A stretch of DNA of 32,065 nt from Methanobrevibacter sp. (GTDB lineage: Archaea > Methanobacteriota > Methanobacteria > Methanobacteriales > Methanobacteriaceae): contig NZ_JAFQQZ010000025.1 in NCBI RefSeq assembly GCF_017410345.1, positions 1 through 32,065 on the forward strand. The letters are read 5' to 3'. The first letter of the stretch is position 1, and the number at the start of each line of letters is the position of its first letter. The translations under genes were made by a program, and so were the position numbers. The notes beneath the pieces were generated by a model. It had not been told where the DNA came from and did no database searches. It was given only the letters and a program-made list of their open reading frames with translations. Shown piece after piece: positions 1-9,108 of this stretch.

Positions 1-44
1 ATTTTTATTTTTATTTTTAAAATTATTGATTTAAGAGGATTCAT

Positions 45-2516
45 ATGGCTCAAAAGGAATTGGATATTCCAGTGGATGGAATGCATTGCTCTTCATGCTC
101 ATTGCTTGTAGAGAAATCTCTAGGTAAGCTTGATGAAGTTGAATCCATCAATGTGGACTTGAACACCAATAAGGCACATATGGTGCTTAATGGAAATATT
201 TCTCCTGATCTTATTGATGAGACTGTGGAATCCGTAGGATTTACAGTTCCAAAGGATGAAGTGGTCATTCAAATTGACGGCATGCATTGTGCTTCCTGTG
301 TAAACAATGTGGAAAAGTTCTTGCCACGTGTTGATGGAGTGGTTGAAGCAAATGCCAATCTTTCCAATCAAAAGGTCACAATCAAATACTATCGGGACAT
401 GTTGAATCTTAAGGAGATTCAAAAGACCATTGAAATGCTTGGATTTGAATATCTTGGCCTTGATGGCGATTTGGACATAATGGATGAAGAGGAAAGATAC
501 CAGAAGGACCTTCAAGGAAAGCTATACAGAATCATAGTTGGTTTGGTATTTGCCGGAATATTGATGGCAATCATGCACTTCAAGTTTACAATACCTCCAC
601 TCACAATGGGCCAGTTATCCCTAATTATAGCTATTTTCCCATTCTGCTATGTCAGCTATCCAATCTTGAAGGCAGGATGGAACTCCTTGAAGCATAAGAA
701 CTTGGATATGGATGTAATGTACTCCATGGGTATTCTTGTGGCATTTGTATCAAGCGTTTTAGGCACATTCGGCATTGTTTTGGATTCAAGTTTTATGTTC
801 TATGAATCTGCAGTGATGCTTCCTTCATTCTTGACCATAGGAAGATATCTTGAGGCAAGGGCTAAAAGGAAAACCTCATCTTCAATTAAGGAGCTTATCG
901 GTCTTCAGCCAAAGACCGCTACATTGATTACCACTGATGCAGAAGGAAACAATGTGGAAAAGGAAATAGACATTGAAGACATCAACATTGGGGATATCCT
1001 GCTTGTAAAGCCAGGTGAGAAGATTCCTGCAGACTCCATCGTAGTTGATGGTGAAAGCTATGTTGATGAGGCAATGATTACTGGGGAACCTGTTCCAAAG
1101 CTTAAGAAAGCGGGAATTGATGTTTTCTCAGGTACAATTAACCAAGATGGAGCATTGAAGGTAGAAGCTCAAAAGATTGGATCTGAAACCGTTTTATCCC
1201 AGATAATCCAGCTTGTGGAAAAGGCACAAGGATCCAAGCCTCCGGTGCAAAGACTGGCCAATAAAATCGTAAGTTGGTTCATACCAGTAATTCTTACAAT
1301 AGCAATCATAGTATTCCTGTTATGGTACTTTGTAGCCCATTCAGGGTTGCTATTTGCACTCACCTGCCTTATTTCAGTCCTTGTAGTAGCATGTCCATGT
1401 TCACTTGGCCTTGCCACTCCAACAGCGGTTACCGTAGGTGTTGGAAGAGCTGCCGAATATGGAATACTCATCAAGAATGGAGAAACCTTGGAAAGCTCTA
1501 AAGACGTTGATGTATGTGTATTTGACAAGACCGGAACAATCACTGAAGGAAAACCTGAAGTTGAAGACATAGAAACATTTGGCATGGAAGAGGACAAATT
1601 CCTTCAAATCTTATCAAGTGTTGAAAACAATTCAAGTCACCCAATTGCAAAATCAATATTGAATAGATTCAAGGCCAATAACATTCAACTCTCAAATGAA
1701 GGAAAGGATGATTTGTCTCTACTCAATGTTGAAGACTTTGAAAATGTCACAGGTAAGGGATTGAAGGCAAATGTAGCTATTGATGGTGAACAAAAACCTG
1801 TATTGGCAGGAAACCTTAAGCTCATGGAAGCAGAGGGTGTAGAAGTTTCACAAGATGTCTTGAATAAATTTGATACTTTTGTTTCAGAAGCTAAAACAAC
1901 CATTGCAATGGCTGTAGATGGTGAAATAAAAGGAATCATCACTTTAATGGATAAGCTCAAGCCTAGTTCCAAGAAGGCCATTGATGAATTGCATAAGATG
2001 GGCATTGAAACCTATATGCTTACAGGAGACAATGAAAAGACAGCTGCCACTGTGGCAAATGCTGTCGGAATTGACAATGTGATGGCTAATGTATTGCCTA
2101 ATGACAAGCTTGACAAGGTCCAGGAACTTCAGAATGAAGGAAAAAGAGTATTGTTTGTAGGTGATGGAATCAACGATGCCCCTGCACTTTCACAGGCGGA
2201 TGTCGGTGTTGCCATGGGCAATGGTACAGACATTGCAATGGAAAGCGGGGATATCGTAGTTATGGAAGGAGACCTTGAAAATGTGGTAGCTTCAATCCAG
2301 TTCTCCAAAAAGGTTATGACAAGGATCAAGGAAAACCTCTTTTGGGCATTTGCATATAATATGCTCCTTGTTCCAGCGGCTGCAGGTTTGCTTTTCCTAC
2401 TCTTTGGTATCATTTTCCGTCCAGAATGGGCAGGTTTAGCTATGGCATTAAGTTCAGTTACAGTGATTAGTTTGTCATTGCTCTTAAAACGATATGTTCC
2501 ACCAATTAAACGATAA
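45..2516 (+). CDS. copA: Copper-type heavy-metal translocating P1B ATPase
   Basis: The 823-residue protein is a P1B-type ATPase that pumps a soft metal ion, most likely Cu(I), across the membrane using ATP. Two N-terminal heavy-metal-binding domains carry GMHCSSC (Cys15, Cys18) and GMHCASC (Cys82, Cys85). Membrane segments begin near residue 160. The TGEP actuator motif, the CPC ion-binding motif (Cys450-Pro-Cys452), the phosphorylation motif DKTGT (Asp494), an HP motif in SSHPIA and the hinge GDGINDAP (about 706-713) all follow in the usual order. Length and order are full and typical of CopA with two HMA domains. The ATG at 45 has AAGAGGA upstream. CPC with paired MxCxxC domains indicates Cu+ or Ag+ rather than Zn2+. 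No copper regulator or chaperone gene lies next to it in this window. Confidence 0.95.
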   Translation: MAQKELDIPVDGMHCSSCSLLVEKSLGKLDEVESINVDLNTNKAHMVLNGNISPDLIDETVESVGFTVPKDEVVIQIDGMHCASCVNNVEKFLPRVDGVVEANANLSNQKVTIKYYRDMLNLKEIQKTIEMLGFEYLGLDGDLDIMDEEERYQKDLQGKLYRIIVGLVFAGILMAIMHFKFTIPPLTMGQLSLIIAIFPFCYVSYPILKAGWNSLKHKNLDMDVMYSMGILVAFVSSVLGTFGIVLDSSFMFYESAVMLPSFLTIGRYLEARAKRKTSSSIKELIGLQPKTATLITTDAEGNNVEKEIDIEDINIGDILLVKPGEKIPADSIVVDGESYVDEAMITGEPVPKLKKAGIDVFSGTINQDGALKVEAQKIGSETVLSQIIQLVEKAQGSKPPVQRLANKIVSWFIPVILTIAIIVFLLWYFVAHSGLLFALTCLISVLVVACPCSLGLATPTAVTVGVGRAAEYGILIKNGETLESSKDVDVCVFDKTGTITEGKPEVEDIETFGMEEDKFLQILSSVENNSSHPIAKSILNRFKANNIQLSNEGKDDLSLLNVEDFENVTGKGLKANVAIDGEQKPVLAGNLKLMEAEGVEVSQDVLNKFDTFVSEAKTTIAMAVDGEIKGIITLMDKLKPSSKKAIDELHKMGIETYMLTGDNEKTAATVANAVGIDNVMANVLPNDKLDKVQELQNEGKRVLFVGDGINDAPALSQADVGVAMGNGTDIAMESGDIVVMEGDLENVVASIQFSKKVMTRIKENLFWAFAYNMLLVPAAAGLLFLLFGIIFRPEWAGLAMALSSVTVISLSLLLKRYVPPIKR

Positions 2517-2523
2517 AGTTTTT

Positions 2524-2576
2524 AATGATTCTATCATTTAATTAATCGTTATTTTTATTTAAATGATGGAATTATT
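2524..2576 (+). terminator. Long stem-loop after copA
   Basis: Bases 2524-2541 (AATGATTCTATCATTTAA) can pair with 2559-2576 over 18 positions around a 17-base loop. In plus-strand RNA there are 16 Watson-Crick pairs and two G-U pairs. In minus-strand RNA those two positions would be A-C mismatches, so the hairpin fits the copA transcript better than the converging trkH transcript. It starts 8 bases after the copA stop, and T-rich DNA follows. The terminator role is inferred. Confidence 0.6.
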
Positions 2577-2625
2577 GTTTCTATTTTTTACTAGTTTTTT
2601 ATCTTTTATCATGATTTTCTATTTT

Positions 2626-4101
2626 TTAATTTCCTATCTTATTTCTTATGGACCTTTTCACTAATTTTATACTTTGATCGAATGTTTCAAATCCTATTTG
2701 GATTGTCATTAGGATAGGAATGATTTCCAATCTTCCCAACCACATCAGGAATATCAACAATATCTTAGGGAATGTATTCAAGTCAACATTGATTATCCCT
2801 GTACTCAATCCGATATTACCTATTGTAGAGGTGACATCAAATAGTGTATTGATAGGGTCATTTGTATAAAAGGTCATTATTATCCAGGATATTGCCAAAA
2901 AGGACAGATAAACTGCAATATATGATGAAGCTTCCTTCATTTCTGTTTCATTGATCTTTTTGGATTTGATTCTTGTGCTTACAACTCTTGCAGGGGAGAT
3001 AATGTTTGTTACCGCAATGCTTGTGCTTTTCAATACTGTGATGACTCTAATGAGCTTTACAGCACCTACAGTTGATCCTGAAGAACCACCCATCACCATC
3101 AATATCATTATGATTATCAATGCCGGGCATCCCCAGGAAGCCATATCGCTTGGGGTGGCTATATTCGCTCCGGTTGTTGTTATTGCAGAAACTACATGGA
3201 AGATGGCATTCATTGGAGCAATGTGTGCCATCAATGCAACCAATGTTCCAGCAATTATTATGCCTGCAATGAGGAATTGGAATTGGATATCCTTAAACAT
3301 TGCCTTTCCTTTTGTTTTGACCATTTTATAATGGACTGTAAAGCTTGTGGCACCTAATATCATTAGGAACATTGTGATTAGGTAGACTATGTTGTTGTTG
3401 TAAAATCCGACATTTGCATTTTTAATGGACATTCCTCCAGTGGATATTGTGGTGAATGTCAGATTGATTGAATCGAAAAGAGGCAATCCTGCCAATAAAT
3501 ATAAGATAATGCCCAATAGTGTATAGGCAAAATATATTTCTATAGCCTTTTCGAGAGTGTGTTTGATACTTGGCTTTAATCTATCTTCCCTTGCTTCGGA
3601 TTTATATAACTTATATGCGGAAGTTCCTGGCTTTATGATTAGGCTTATGAAAATGATTACCACTCCAAGTCCGCCAATCCATTGTTCAAGGCTTCTTAAG
3701 AATAGTATTGACATAGGTAGGGATTCCACGTCATTGAACATGGTCAATCCACTCCCGGTCCATGCGGAAATGTTTTCAAAAAAAGCGTCTATGAATGATA
3801 CGTCCAAAACCAGCATCATTATAATTGCAGCTATAAATCCTGCCCATAGCCAGGATATGCTTGATATGATCATTGCATGCTTTGATCTAAGCTTATTGTA
3901 TTTTCTGAATACTTTAACAAAGAAATAGCCTAATCCAATTGAAATTAAAGGTGGAATCAATCCTATATGATACACATATTCCCCAGAGAGCACATCTATG
4001 ATAATGGGAACCATCAGTATTGCCCCTATTCCTACCATAATGTATCCAAGATAGTGCAAAATGATTTTAATATCTTGTCTTGACAGGTATTTAATTCTCA
4101 T
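2626..4101 (-). CDS. trkH: TrkH-type potassium uptake channel subunit
   Basis: The 491-residue polytopic protein belongs to the TrkH/KtrB cation transporter family, the membrane pore of K+ uptake systems. Four degenerate selectivity-filter loops, each centred on a glycine, can be read in order: TGSGLTMFND, TISTGGMSI, ITTTGAN and TIGNIGLSTG. They are followed by the usual helix-breaking segments (GGLGVVIIF, MGGSSGSTVGAVK, LGRLEI). An AAAGGTGG ribosome site sits just upstream of the ATG at 4101. TrkH needs a cytoplasmic TrkA/KtrA partner with RCK domains; none is encoded in this window, so it must lie elsewhere. The gene follows the MFS gene by 136 bases and probably has its own promoter, because a TATATAAT-like stretch lies near 4160. 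K+ versus Na+ preference cannot be settled from sequence. Confidence 0.9.
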   Translation of the reverse strand: MRIKYLSRQDIKIILHYLGYIMVGIGAILMVPIIIDVLSGEYVYHIGLIPPLISIGLGYFFVKVFRKYNKLRSKHAMIISSISWLWAGFIAAIIMMLVLDVSFIDAFFENISAWTGSGLTMFNDVESLPMSILFLRSLEQWIGGLGVVIIFISLIIKPGTSAYKLYKSEAREDRLKPSIKHTLEKAIEIYFAYTLLGIILYLLAGLPLFDSINLTFTTISTGGMSIKNANVGFYNNNIVYLITMFLMILGATSFTVHYKMVKTKGKAMFKDIQFQFLIAGIIIAGTLVALMAHIAPMNAIFHVVSAITTTGANIATPSDMASWGCPALIIIMILMVMGGSSGSTVGAVKLIRVITVLKSTSIAVTNIISPARVVSTRIKSKKINETEMKEASSYIAVYLSFLAISWIIMTFYTNDPINTLFDVTSTIGNIGLSTGIINVDLNTFPKILLIFLMWLGRLEIIPILMTIQIGFETFDQSIKLVKRSIRNKIGN

Positions 4102-4237
4102 TAAACCACCTTTAAAATTCTCATTGATTTAAAAATAAAATCTATTTTTAATACTGATTATATAATTATATTTAATAATTATTTAAATCTTTTTATTATT
4201 TTTTAATTTCAAAGGTGAAATGATTTTGTATTTTTAT

Positions 4238-5626
4238 CTATTGGTTCGCTTTCATTGTTTCTATCTGCTCGTCACGGCTTTTTAGTCTTAAGGTGAATGC
4301 AAATGCAATCAGTGCAACTACTGCAGCTAAAAACAAGCTGACCTTATAACCGATAATTCCAGAGAAAGATGCGATTATTCCTCCAATGAGAGCACCACCT
4401 ATCAATTGTCCCGCACTAGAGAGCATATTTACGATAGCCTGTCCTGCCCCTCTCTCGTATGGCTTTGCTTCAGTCAGAACAATGTATCTTAAAGGAGCAC
4501 CGATTATTGTTACAAGCCCTACTCCAATCAGGCATCCTGCTATTATGAAGAATACCAGATTGCTTGGATAGATTGCAATAGCTATCAATCCAATAGCTAA
4601 AAGCATTGTCCCCATTGACATAAGTTTTTTTGATCCAGTGGAATCTAAAAGCTTGCCGAATATCGGTGCTGCAACAGCATTGGTTCCTAAAATTGGAATC
4701 AACATTAGACTTGCAAGTTGGTCATTCAATCCCATTGAAAGGATTACTAAGGATGGGATGAAAATCGCTGAGGAGTAGATGATTCCATAGCATAGGGTTT
4801 CAATGCATGCGATTCTAATCTCGCTGTTTTTCAGCATGTGAATTGGCACAATGGATTCTTCTGCATTTTTTTCTATCTTTAAGAAAATTGGTATGAGAAT
4901 TATGAATGCAATTAGGAATGGAAGTACCTTTATAGACAATAAGCTGCTTATGAAATTGCTTGAATCGATTTGATTTAGGCCGTAGGCTAAAAATACTGCA
5001 AGTAGGCTCAGTATTACGATTCCCAAATAGTCTATTTTCAGCTTTCTTTCATTTTCTTGGCTTGGAAGGATATGCCAAGCGAAAGCTATTAGAAATATTG
5101 CGATAGGAATGTTTATTGTAAAGCACCAGTTCCATCCATATGGTATCAATGCGGCTCCGACCAACGGTCCTCCGATTGCTGAGATTCCAAATACGCTTCC
5201 AAGGATTCCCAATGCCTTTCCTCTCTCTTCAAGTGGAAATGCATCCCCTACGAATGCTCCTGCTACAGGGAATATTCCTCCACATCCGAAACCCTGTATG
5301 ATTCTGCCTAAGAATATAAGTTCTATGCTCAATGCGGATGCAATAAGGCAGGATCCTATTCCAAATAGCAATACATCGAGGATAAAGATCTTTTTTCTTC
5401 CATAGAAGTCTGAGAATTTAGCCATGACAGGAGAACCGATCATGAATGTTATTACAAAAAGTGTGAATATCCAACTTGATTCCCGGCTTGTCAGGTGGAA
5501 GCTCTGTTCAATTGAAGGAAGCACTGGGCCTATTATTCCAGTGTCCAATGAGCCCATGAACACTCCTATTAAAAATAAGATAAGTATTAAGTTACGTGTT
5601 TTATTGTCTAAAGCTTTTCCTTCCAT
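4238..5626 (-). CDS. MFS drug/proton antiporter, DHA2-like
   Basis: This 462-residue major facilitator protein probably has 14 membrane segments, as in the DHA2 (EmrB/QacA-like) group. The first helix holds LDTGIIGPVLPSI, the equivalent of the DHA2 motif around an LD pair. Motif A is seen at residues 64-79 (GSPVMAKFSDFYGRKK). The antiporter motif C, a glycine-rich helix ending in GGPLVG, lies at about 140-158. The protein probably exports a drug or metabolite in exchange for protons; the substrate cannot be named. It lies 78 bases downstream of the MATE gene on the same strand and may share its transcript, making a two-pump efflux block. The start at 5626 has only a weak AGTGA site. Confidence 0.88.
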   Translation of the reverse strand: MEGKALDNKTRNLILILFLIGVFMGSLDTGIIGPVLPSIEQSFHLTSRESSWIFTLFVITFMIGSPVMAKFSDFYGRKKIFILDVLLFGIGSCLIASALSIELIFLGRIIQGFGCGGIFPVAGAFVGDAFPLEERGKALGILGSVFGISAIGGPLVGAALIPYGWNWCFTINIPIAIFLIAFAWHILPSQENERKLKIDYLGIVILSLLAVFLAYGLNQIDSSNFISSLLSIKVLPFLIAFIILIPIFLKIEKNAEESIVPIHMLKNSEIRIACIETLCYGIIYSSAIFIPSLVILSMGLNDQLASLMLIPILGTNAVAAPIFGKLLDSTGSKKLMSMGTMLLAIGLIAIAIYPSNLVFFIIAGCLIGVGLVTIIGAPLRYIVLTEAKPYERGAGQAIVNMLSSAGQLIGGALIGGIIASFSGIIGYKVSLFLAAVVALIAFAFTLRLKSRDEQIETMKANQ

Positions 5627-5704
5627 AGTATTACTTTCACTATTTGATTTTAAATAGTTTTTCTTGAAGGCGTTTAGTTTAGACTCTTTGATTAATCTAT
5701 ATAA

Positions 5705-7069
5705 TTAGGTTCCAAACTCTTCTCTTATGTGCTTTATGGTGAATCTTGCAAATGAGAAGTTCAAGATACTTGCAAGTGTTCTTCCTATGGCAAGACCTGC
5801 CCAGATACCGATGAGTCCCCATCCTAATGCTATTCCAAGGGTGTATGTTGCGGTAACTGTGAAGATGACTTCCCTGATGATTGTCCAAGCCAAACTTATT
5901 GTTCCCTTACCGATTCCTTGGTATAGGAAACTTGAGCACATTCCAGCTCCAGTGAGAGGTAGGCATAAGCTGGCTATTCTTAGGAATTGTGTGATTTCAG
6001 GAACCAATGGTGCAGTTTCAGGAGTGTATGCAAACATTGTTGACAGTTGAGGCGCAAATGCAACAAGGATTATTGTAACCACGGTTCCAAAGGCTATTCC
6101 AAATTTGGCTCCATAGATATGTGTTCTTGATAAATAATCTCCATTTCTTGCACCGAATGCACTGCCGCTCACTGCAGCCACTGCACTTCCAATGGAGGTA
6201 AGAGGCATGATTGCAAACAAGTAAAGTCTTTGGCCTGAGGTGAATGCAGCTATTCCAAATTCCCCTCCGATTGTAGAAATGAAGATTAGGTATAGGCTAA
6301 CTGCAAGTGACATCATAAGCATATCCATTGAAGCGGGAATACCCACTTTTAGAATGTCCTTTGCTATCTTTGGGTCAAATTTGAAATTTTTAAGTTCCAC
6401 ATGAACCCAAGTGTCCTTTTTGATTAGAATCCAGTACATGATCACTGTAGCTGAACCGATTGAGCTTACGATTGTTGCAAGTGATGCTCCTGCAGAACCA
6501 AGTCCTAATGTGTAGATGAAAAGAGGGTCAAGGCAGGTATTCAATATGACTGATACGATAACCGCATACATGGCCCTTTTCATATCACCTTCCCCACGAA
6601 GGATGCCGCTTCCACCATTTGCAAACATGAATGTGAACAGCCCTAAGAATAATGGGGTACCGTATTTAAGCCCTTCCTTAAGGGATTGGCCACTTGCTCC
6701 ATAGGTTCTAAGAAGGGGTTCCTGTATGAAAAGGAATACGATTGTCAAGATTATGGAGGCAATTAAAAATATTAAAAGGGCATGAGTGGCTGACTTGTTT
6801 GCCCCTTCATGGTTTTTAGCTCCTACAAAACGACTGATACTGCTTGTAGCACCATTTCCAAGTCCTACGCTAACTCCGTTTACTATCATGAAAATAGGGG
6901 TTACAAAGCCTATTCCAGCTATTGCAGCCTGTCCGAGACCTGCTACGAATATTCCGTCGATGATATTGTAGGATGCTGTAAGCAGCATTGATATCATGAT
7001 TGGAATGGCAAGTTTCTTTACAGCTATTTCAGGAGCTCCTCTCATCAGTTCAACATTTTTGTTTGCCAT
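5705..7069 (-). CDS. MATE family efflux transporter
   Basis: The 454-residue protein is a multidrug and toxic-compound extrusion (MATE) transporter with two homologous six-helix halves. The N-terminal segment PIMISMLLTASYNIIDGIF and the repeat of this pattern after residue 230 (KVGIPASMDMLMMSLAVSL) are typical of archaeal and bacterial MATE proteins related to NorM/DinF. MATE pumps export cationic compounds using a Na+ or H+ gradient; the substrate and coupling ion are unknown here. A short AGGT site precedes the ATG at 7069. The gene heads a minus-strand run MATE - MFS. Upstream bases 7070-7208 are AT-rich and likely hold its promoter. Confidence 0.9.
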   Translation of the reverse strand: MANKNVELMRGAPEIAVKKLAIPIMISMLLTASYNIIDGIFVAGLGQAAIAGIGFVTPIFMIVNGVSVGLGNGATSSISRFVGAKNHEGANKSATHALLIFLIASIILTIVFLFIQEPLLRTYGASGQSLKEGLKYGTPLFLGLFTFMFANGGSGILRGEGDMKRAMYAVIVSVILNTCLDPLFIYTLGLGSAGASLATIVSSIGSATVIMYWILIKKDTWVHVELKNFKFDPKIAKDILKVGIPASMDMLMMSLAVSLYLIFISTIGGEFGIAAFTSGQRLYLFAIMPLTSIGSAVAAVSGSAFGARNGDYLSRTHIYGAKFGIAFGTVVTIILVAFAPQLSTMFAYTPETAPLVPEITQFLRIASLCLPLTGAGMCSSFLYQGIGKGTISLAWTIIREVIFTVTATYTLGIALGWGLIGIWAGLAIGRTLASILNFSFARFTIKHIREEFGT

Positions 7070-7208
7070 AGTCTTAACCTAGAAAAAATAGTTAAAATAA
7101 TTGATTTTTAAACAAATACAATAAATTTACTATTCTATTTTTGTTTCTTATAGTATTTTATTATATTTATTTTAACTTGGGTAAGATAAGTTTAATCCAA
7201 TTAAATTA

Positions 7209-7901
7209 TTAAAAAAGAGTCTGCTGTCCAGTAGATTTCTTATCAAGTTTCCAATCAATCTCTTCCAGATTGTTTTCATTTAGGAATTCATTGACCAATC
7301 TGAAGTGATTGCATCCAAAGAATCCTCTTCTTGCTGAAAATGGGCTTGGGTGAGAGGATTTTAAAACTAAATGTTTTGGATTAGTAATAAGCTCTTCCTT
7401 TAATTCAGCCTGTTTTCCCCATAATAGGAAAACAATAGGATTATTCTGATTGTTTAAAATCTTAATCACATTGTCTGTAAAGGTCTGCCAACCGCATTTG
7501 CTGTGGGAGTTTGCATTTCCCTCTTCAACTGTGAGAACTGTGTTGAGTAAGAATACTCCTTGTTTTGCCCAGGATTCAAGGCATCCGGAGTCAGGTATAG
7601 GGTAATTGTATTCTGATTCTATCTCCTTGAAGATGTTCTTGAGTGATCTTGGTATCGGATGGCCTTCTGGAGTTGAGAATGCAAGGCCGTGAGCCTGTCC
7701 CTTTTCATGATAAGGGTCCTGGCCTAAAATGACCACCTTCACATTTTCTATCGGACATAGCTTGAAGGCATTGAAAATTTCTTCCTTTGGAGGATAGATT
7801 GTTTTTGTTCTGTATTCCTCTTCTACAAAGTCCTTTATTTTTAGGAAGTATTCCTTTTCAAATTCCTCTTTCAATGCTTTATCCCAACTGTTTCCAATCA
7901 T
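7209..7901 (-). CDS. ung: Family-1 uracil-DNA glycosylase
   Basis: The 230-residue enzyme removes uracil from DNA, starting base-excision repair. It has the family-1 (Ung) signatures: GQDPYH at 60-65 with catalytic Asp62, the uracil-pocket segment GLAFS, LLNTVLTVEEG, and the leucine-type loop HPSPFSARRGFFGCNHF from His184. Length matches bacterial Ung. Most archaea use family 4 or 5 glycosylases, which are Fe-S proteins, so a bacterial-type Ung in a methanogen suggests transfer from bacteria. The last residues, STGQQTLF, resemble the first half of a PCNA-binding PIP box. It is last in the minus-strand group that begins with the TetR-GNAT gene, 40 bases after the acyltransferase gene. T-rich DNA follows its stop codon on the coding strand. 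Confidence 0.95.
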   Translation of the reverse strand: MIGNSWDKALKEEFEKEYFLKIKDFVEEEYRTKTIYPPKEEIFNAFKLCPIENVKVVILGQDPYHEKGQAHGLAFSTPEGHPIPRSLKNIFKEIESEYNYPIPDSGCLESWAKQGVFLLNTVLTVEEGNANSHSKCGWQTFTDNVIKILNNQNNPIVFLLWGKQAELKEELITNPKHLVLKSSHPSPFSARRGFFGCNHFRLVNEFLNENNLEEIDWKLDKKSTGQQTLF

Positions 7902-7941
7902 AAAATCACTTTTTTAACAAATCTTAGTTTTATTTTTTTAA

Positions 7942-9084
7942 TTATTTCTTTCCAGTTACCTTATCCAAATATGGAATCTTGTCTAAAATTATTAGAATTA
8001 TCAAGCTTATTGCTGTTGTAAGAATCACTAAAACCGGTATCCAAATCAAGGAACTTCCTTGTGTGAAGTTGATTATCTTTATTAAATTGATTTTTATGCA
8101 ATATAAGATCAAGTAGTGAATGAGATAAATTCCATAGCTGTAATTGCTTATTGTTGTTAATGCATTTCCTAATCGATTACTTTCCATATCTGAGAATGAT
8201 TTGGTCTTTGATATATATTTGAACAATAGGAATAGATTTGCAGACATGAACAATATCAGTAAGTTGAAATAGCTTAAGCGAACGAATTGATGAACCATAT
8301 GTGACCTTGGAACTACAAAACAGAATATGTACCAAAGATAAGATCCTATAAATAGTAAGGCTGTTATAGCTATAAGATATTTCTTATCAATTCTTTTTTC
8401 CAGAAAGTCACATTTTGCCAAGAAGTATCCTATTATTATGTATGCTAAAAATGAAATGTAATAAGTCAATCTAGGACTGTATGGATTGAATAAATGATAA
8501 TGGCTCATTCCAATATAGATTACAGACAATATTGCTAGAATGCTAATGAATTTCTTATTGAAATCGCTTATTTTGCTTTCCATCTGCATTATCTTATTTA
8601 TGATGAATATGCCGACATAAGTTATTATAATCATCCAAACGAACCAGAAATGCACTCCCAATGTTCCAGCGGTTCCGGAGAAAATTTTAATTGCACTGTC
8701 TAAATTGAATCCTTGGCTCATTATGTTTGTAAATATTATGTAAACCAATACCCAAAACAGGAAAGGAATGAACAGTCTTGACAATCTCTTTTTAAAGAAT
8801 TTTACCAATGTGTCCTTTTTGCCAATAAGCAATGCACCGCTAAGCATTACAAAGATAGGGATTGAAAAATCTCTAAAGCAGTCAAAGAATACAGAAATAT
8901 AAAGATTAGGGCTGCTTATATCCCTTGATACAAATGATACTGAAGCGTGGCAGAATACGATTCCTATAATTGCCAATGCTCTAAGGACATCATAGTAGAA
9001 TATTCTTTTGGATTGTTTAGGATTCTTGGATTGATTCATAGGATTACCATTGATATTTTTAGTTGCAATTGATATTTTATTCAT
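7942..9084 (-). CDS. Acyltransferase-3 family membrane protein
   Basis: The 380-residue protein has about ten membrane segments and the opening pattern of acyltransferase family 3 (OafA/NodX-like): YYDVLRALAIIGIVFCHAS, with the conserved R and H in or next to the first helix. Such enzymes transfer acetyl or other acyl groups to sugars of cell-surface glycans or lipids on the membrane. The substrate is unknown; in a methanogen with pseudomurein or surface glycans it could be a surface polymer. The first ATG (9084) lacks a clear ribosome site. The in-frame ATG at 9039 (residue 16) has GGTAAT three bases ahead and may be the true start, which would remove a polar N-terminal extension. It lies 24 bases after the flavoprotein gene, consistent with one operon. 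Confidence 0.85.
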   Translation of the reverse strand: MNKISIATKNINGNPMNQSKNPKQSKRIFYYDVLRALAIIGIVFCHASVSFVSRDISSPNLYISVFFDCFRDFSIPIFVMLSGALLIGKKDTLVKFFKKRLSRLFIPFLFWVLVYIIFTNIMSQGFNLDSAIKIFSGTAGTLGVHFWFVWMIIITYVGIFIINKIMQMESKISDFNKKFISILAILSVIYIGMSHYHLFNPYSPRLTYYISFLAYIIIGYFLAKCDFLEKRIDKKYLIAITALLFIGSYLWYIFCFVVPRSHMVHQFVRLSYFNLLILFMSANLFLLFKYISKTKSFSDMESNRLGNALTTISNYSYGIYLIHYLILYCIKINLIKIINFTQGSSLIWIPVLVILTTAISLIILIILDKIPYLDKVTGKK

Positions 9085-9108
9085 TGTTCAATAAATCTAT
9101 TATGAATT

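Noticed and set aside
120-515. 131-codon minus-strand frame inside copA
   Set aside because: It overlaps a clearly coding P-type ATPase and shows no family features.
4206-4221. ATTTCA-AAGG-TGAAAT hairpin after the MFS gene
   Set aside because: The arms are short, and on the minus strand the following DNA is A-rich, not T-rich, so it is a poor terminator.
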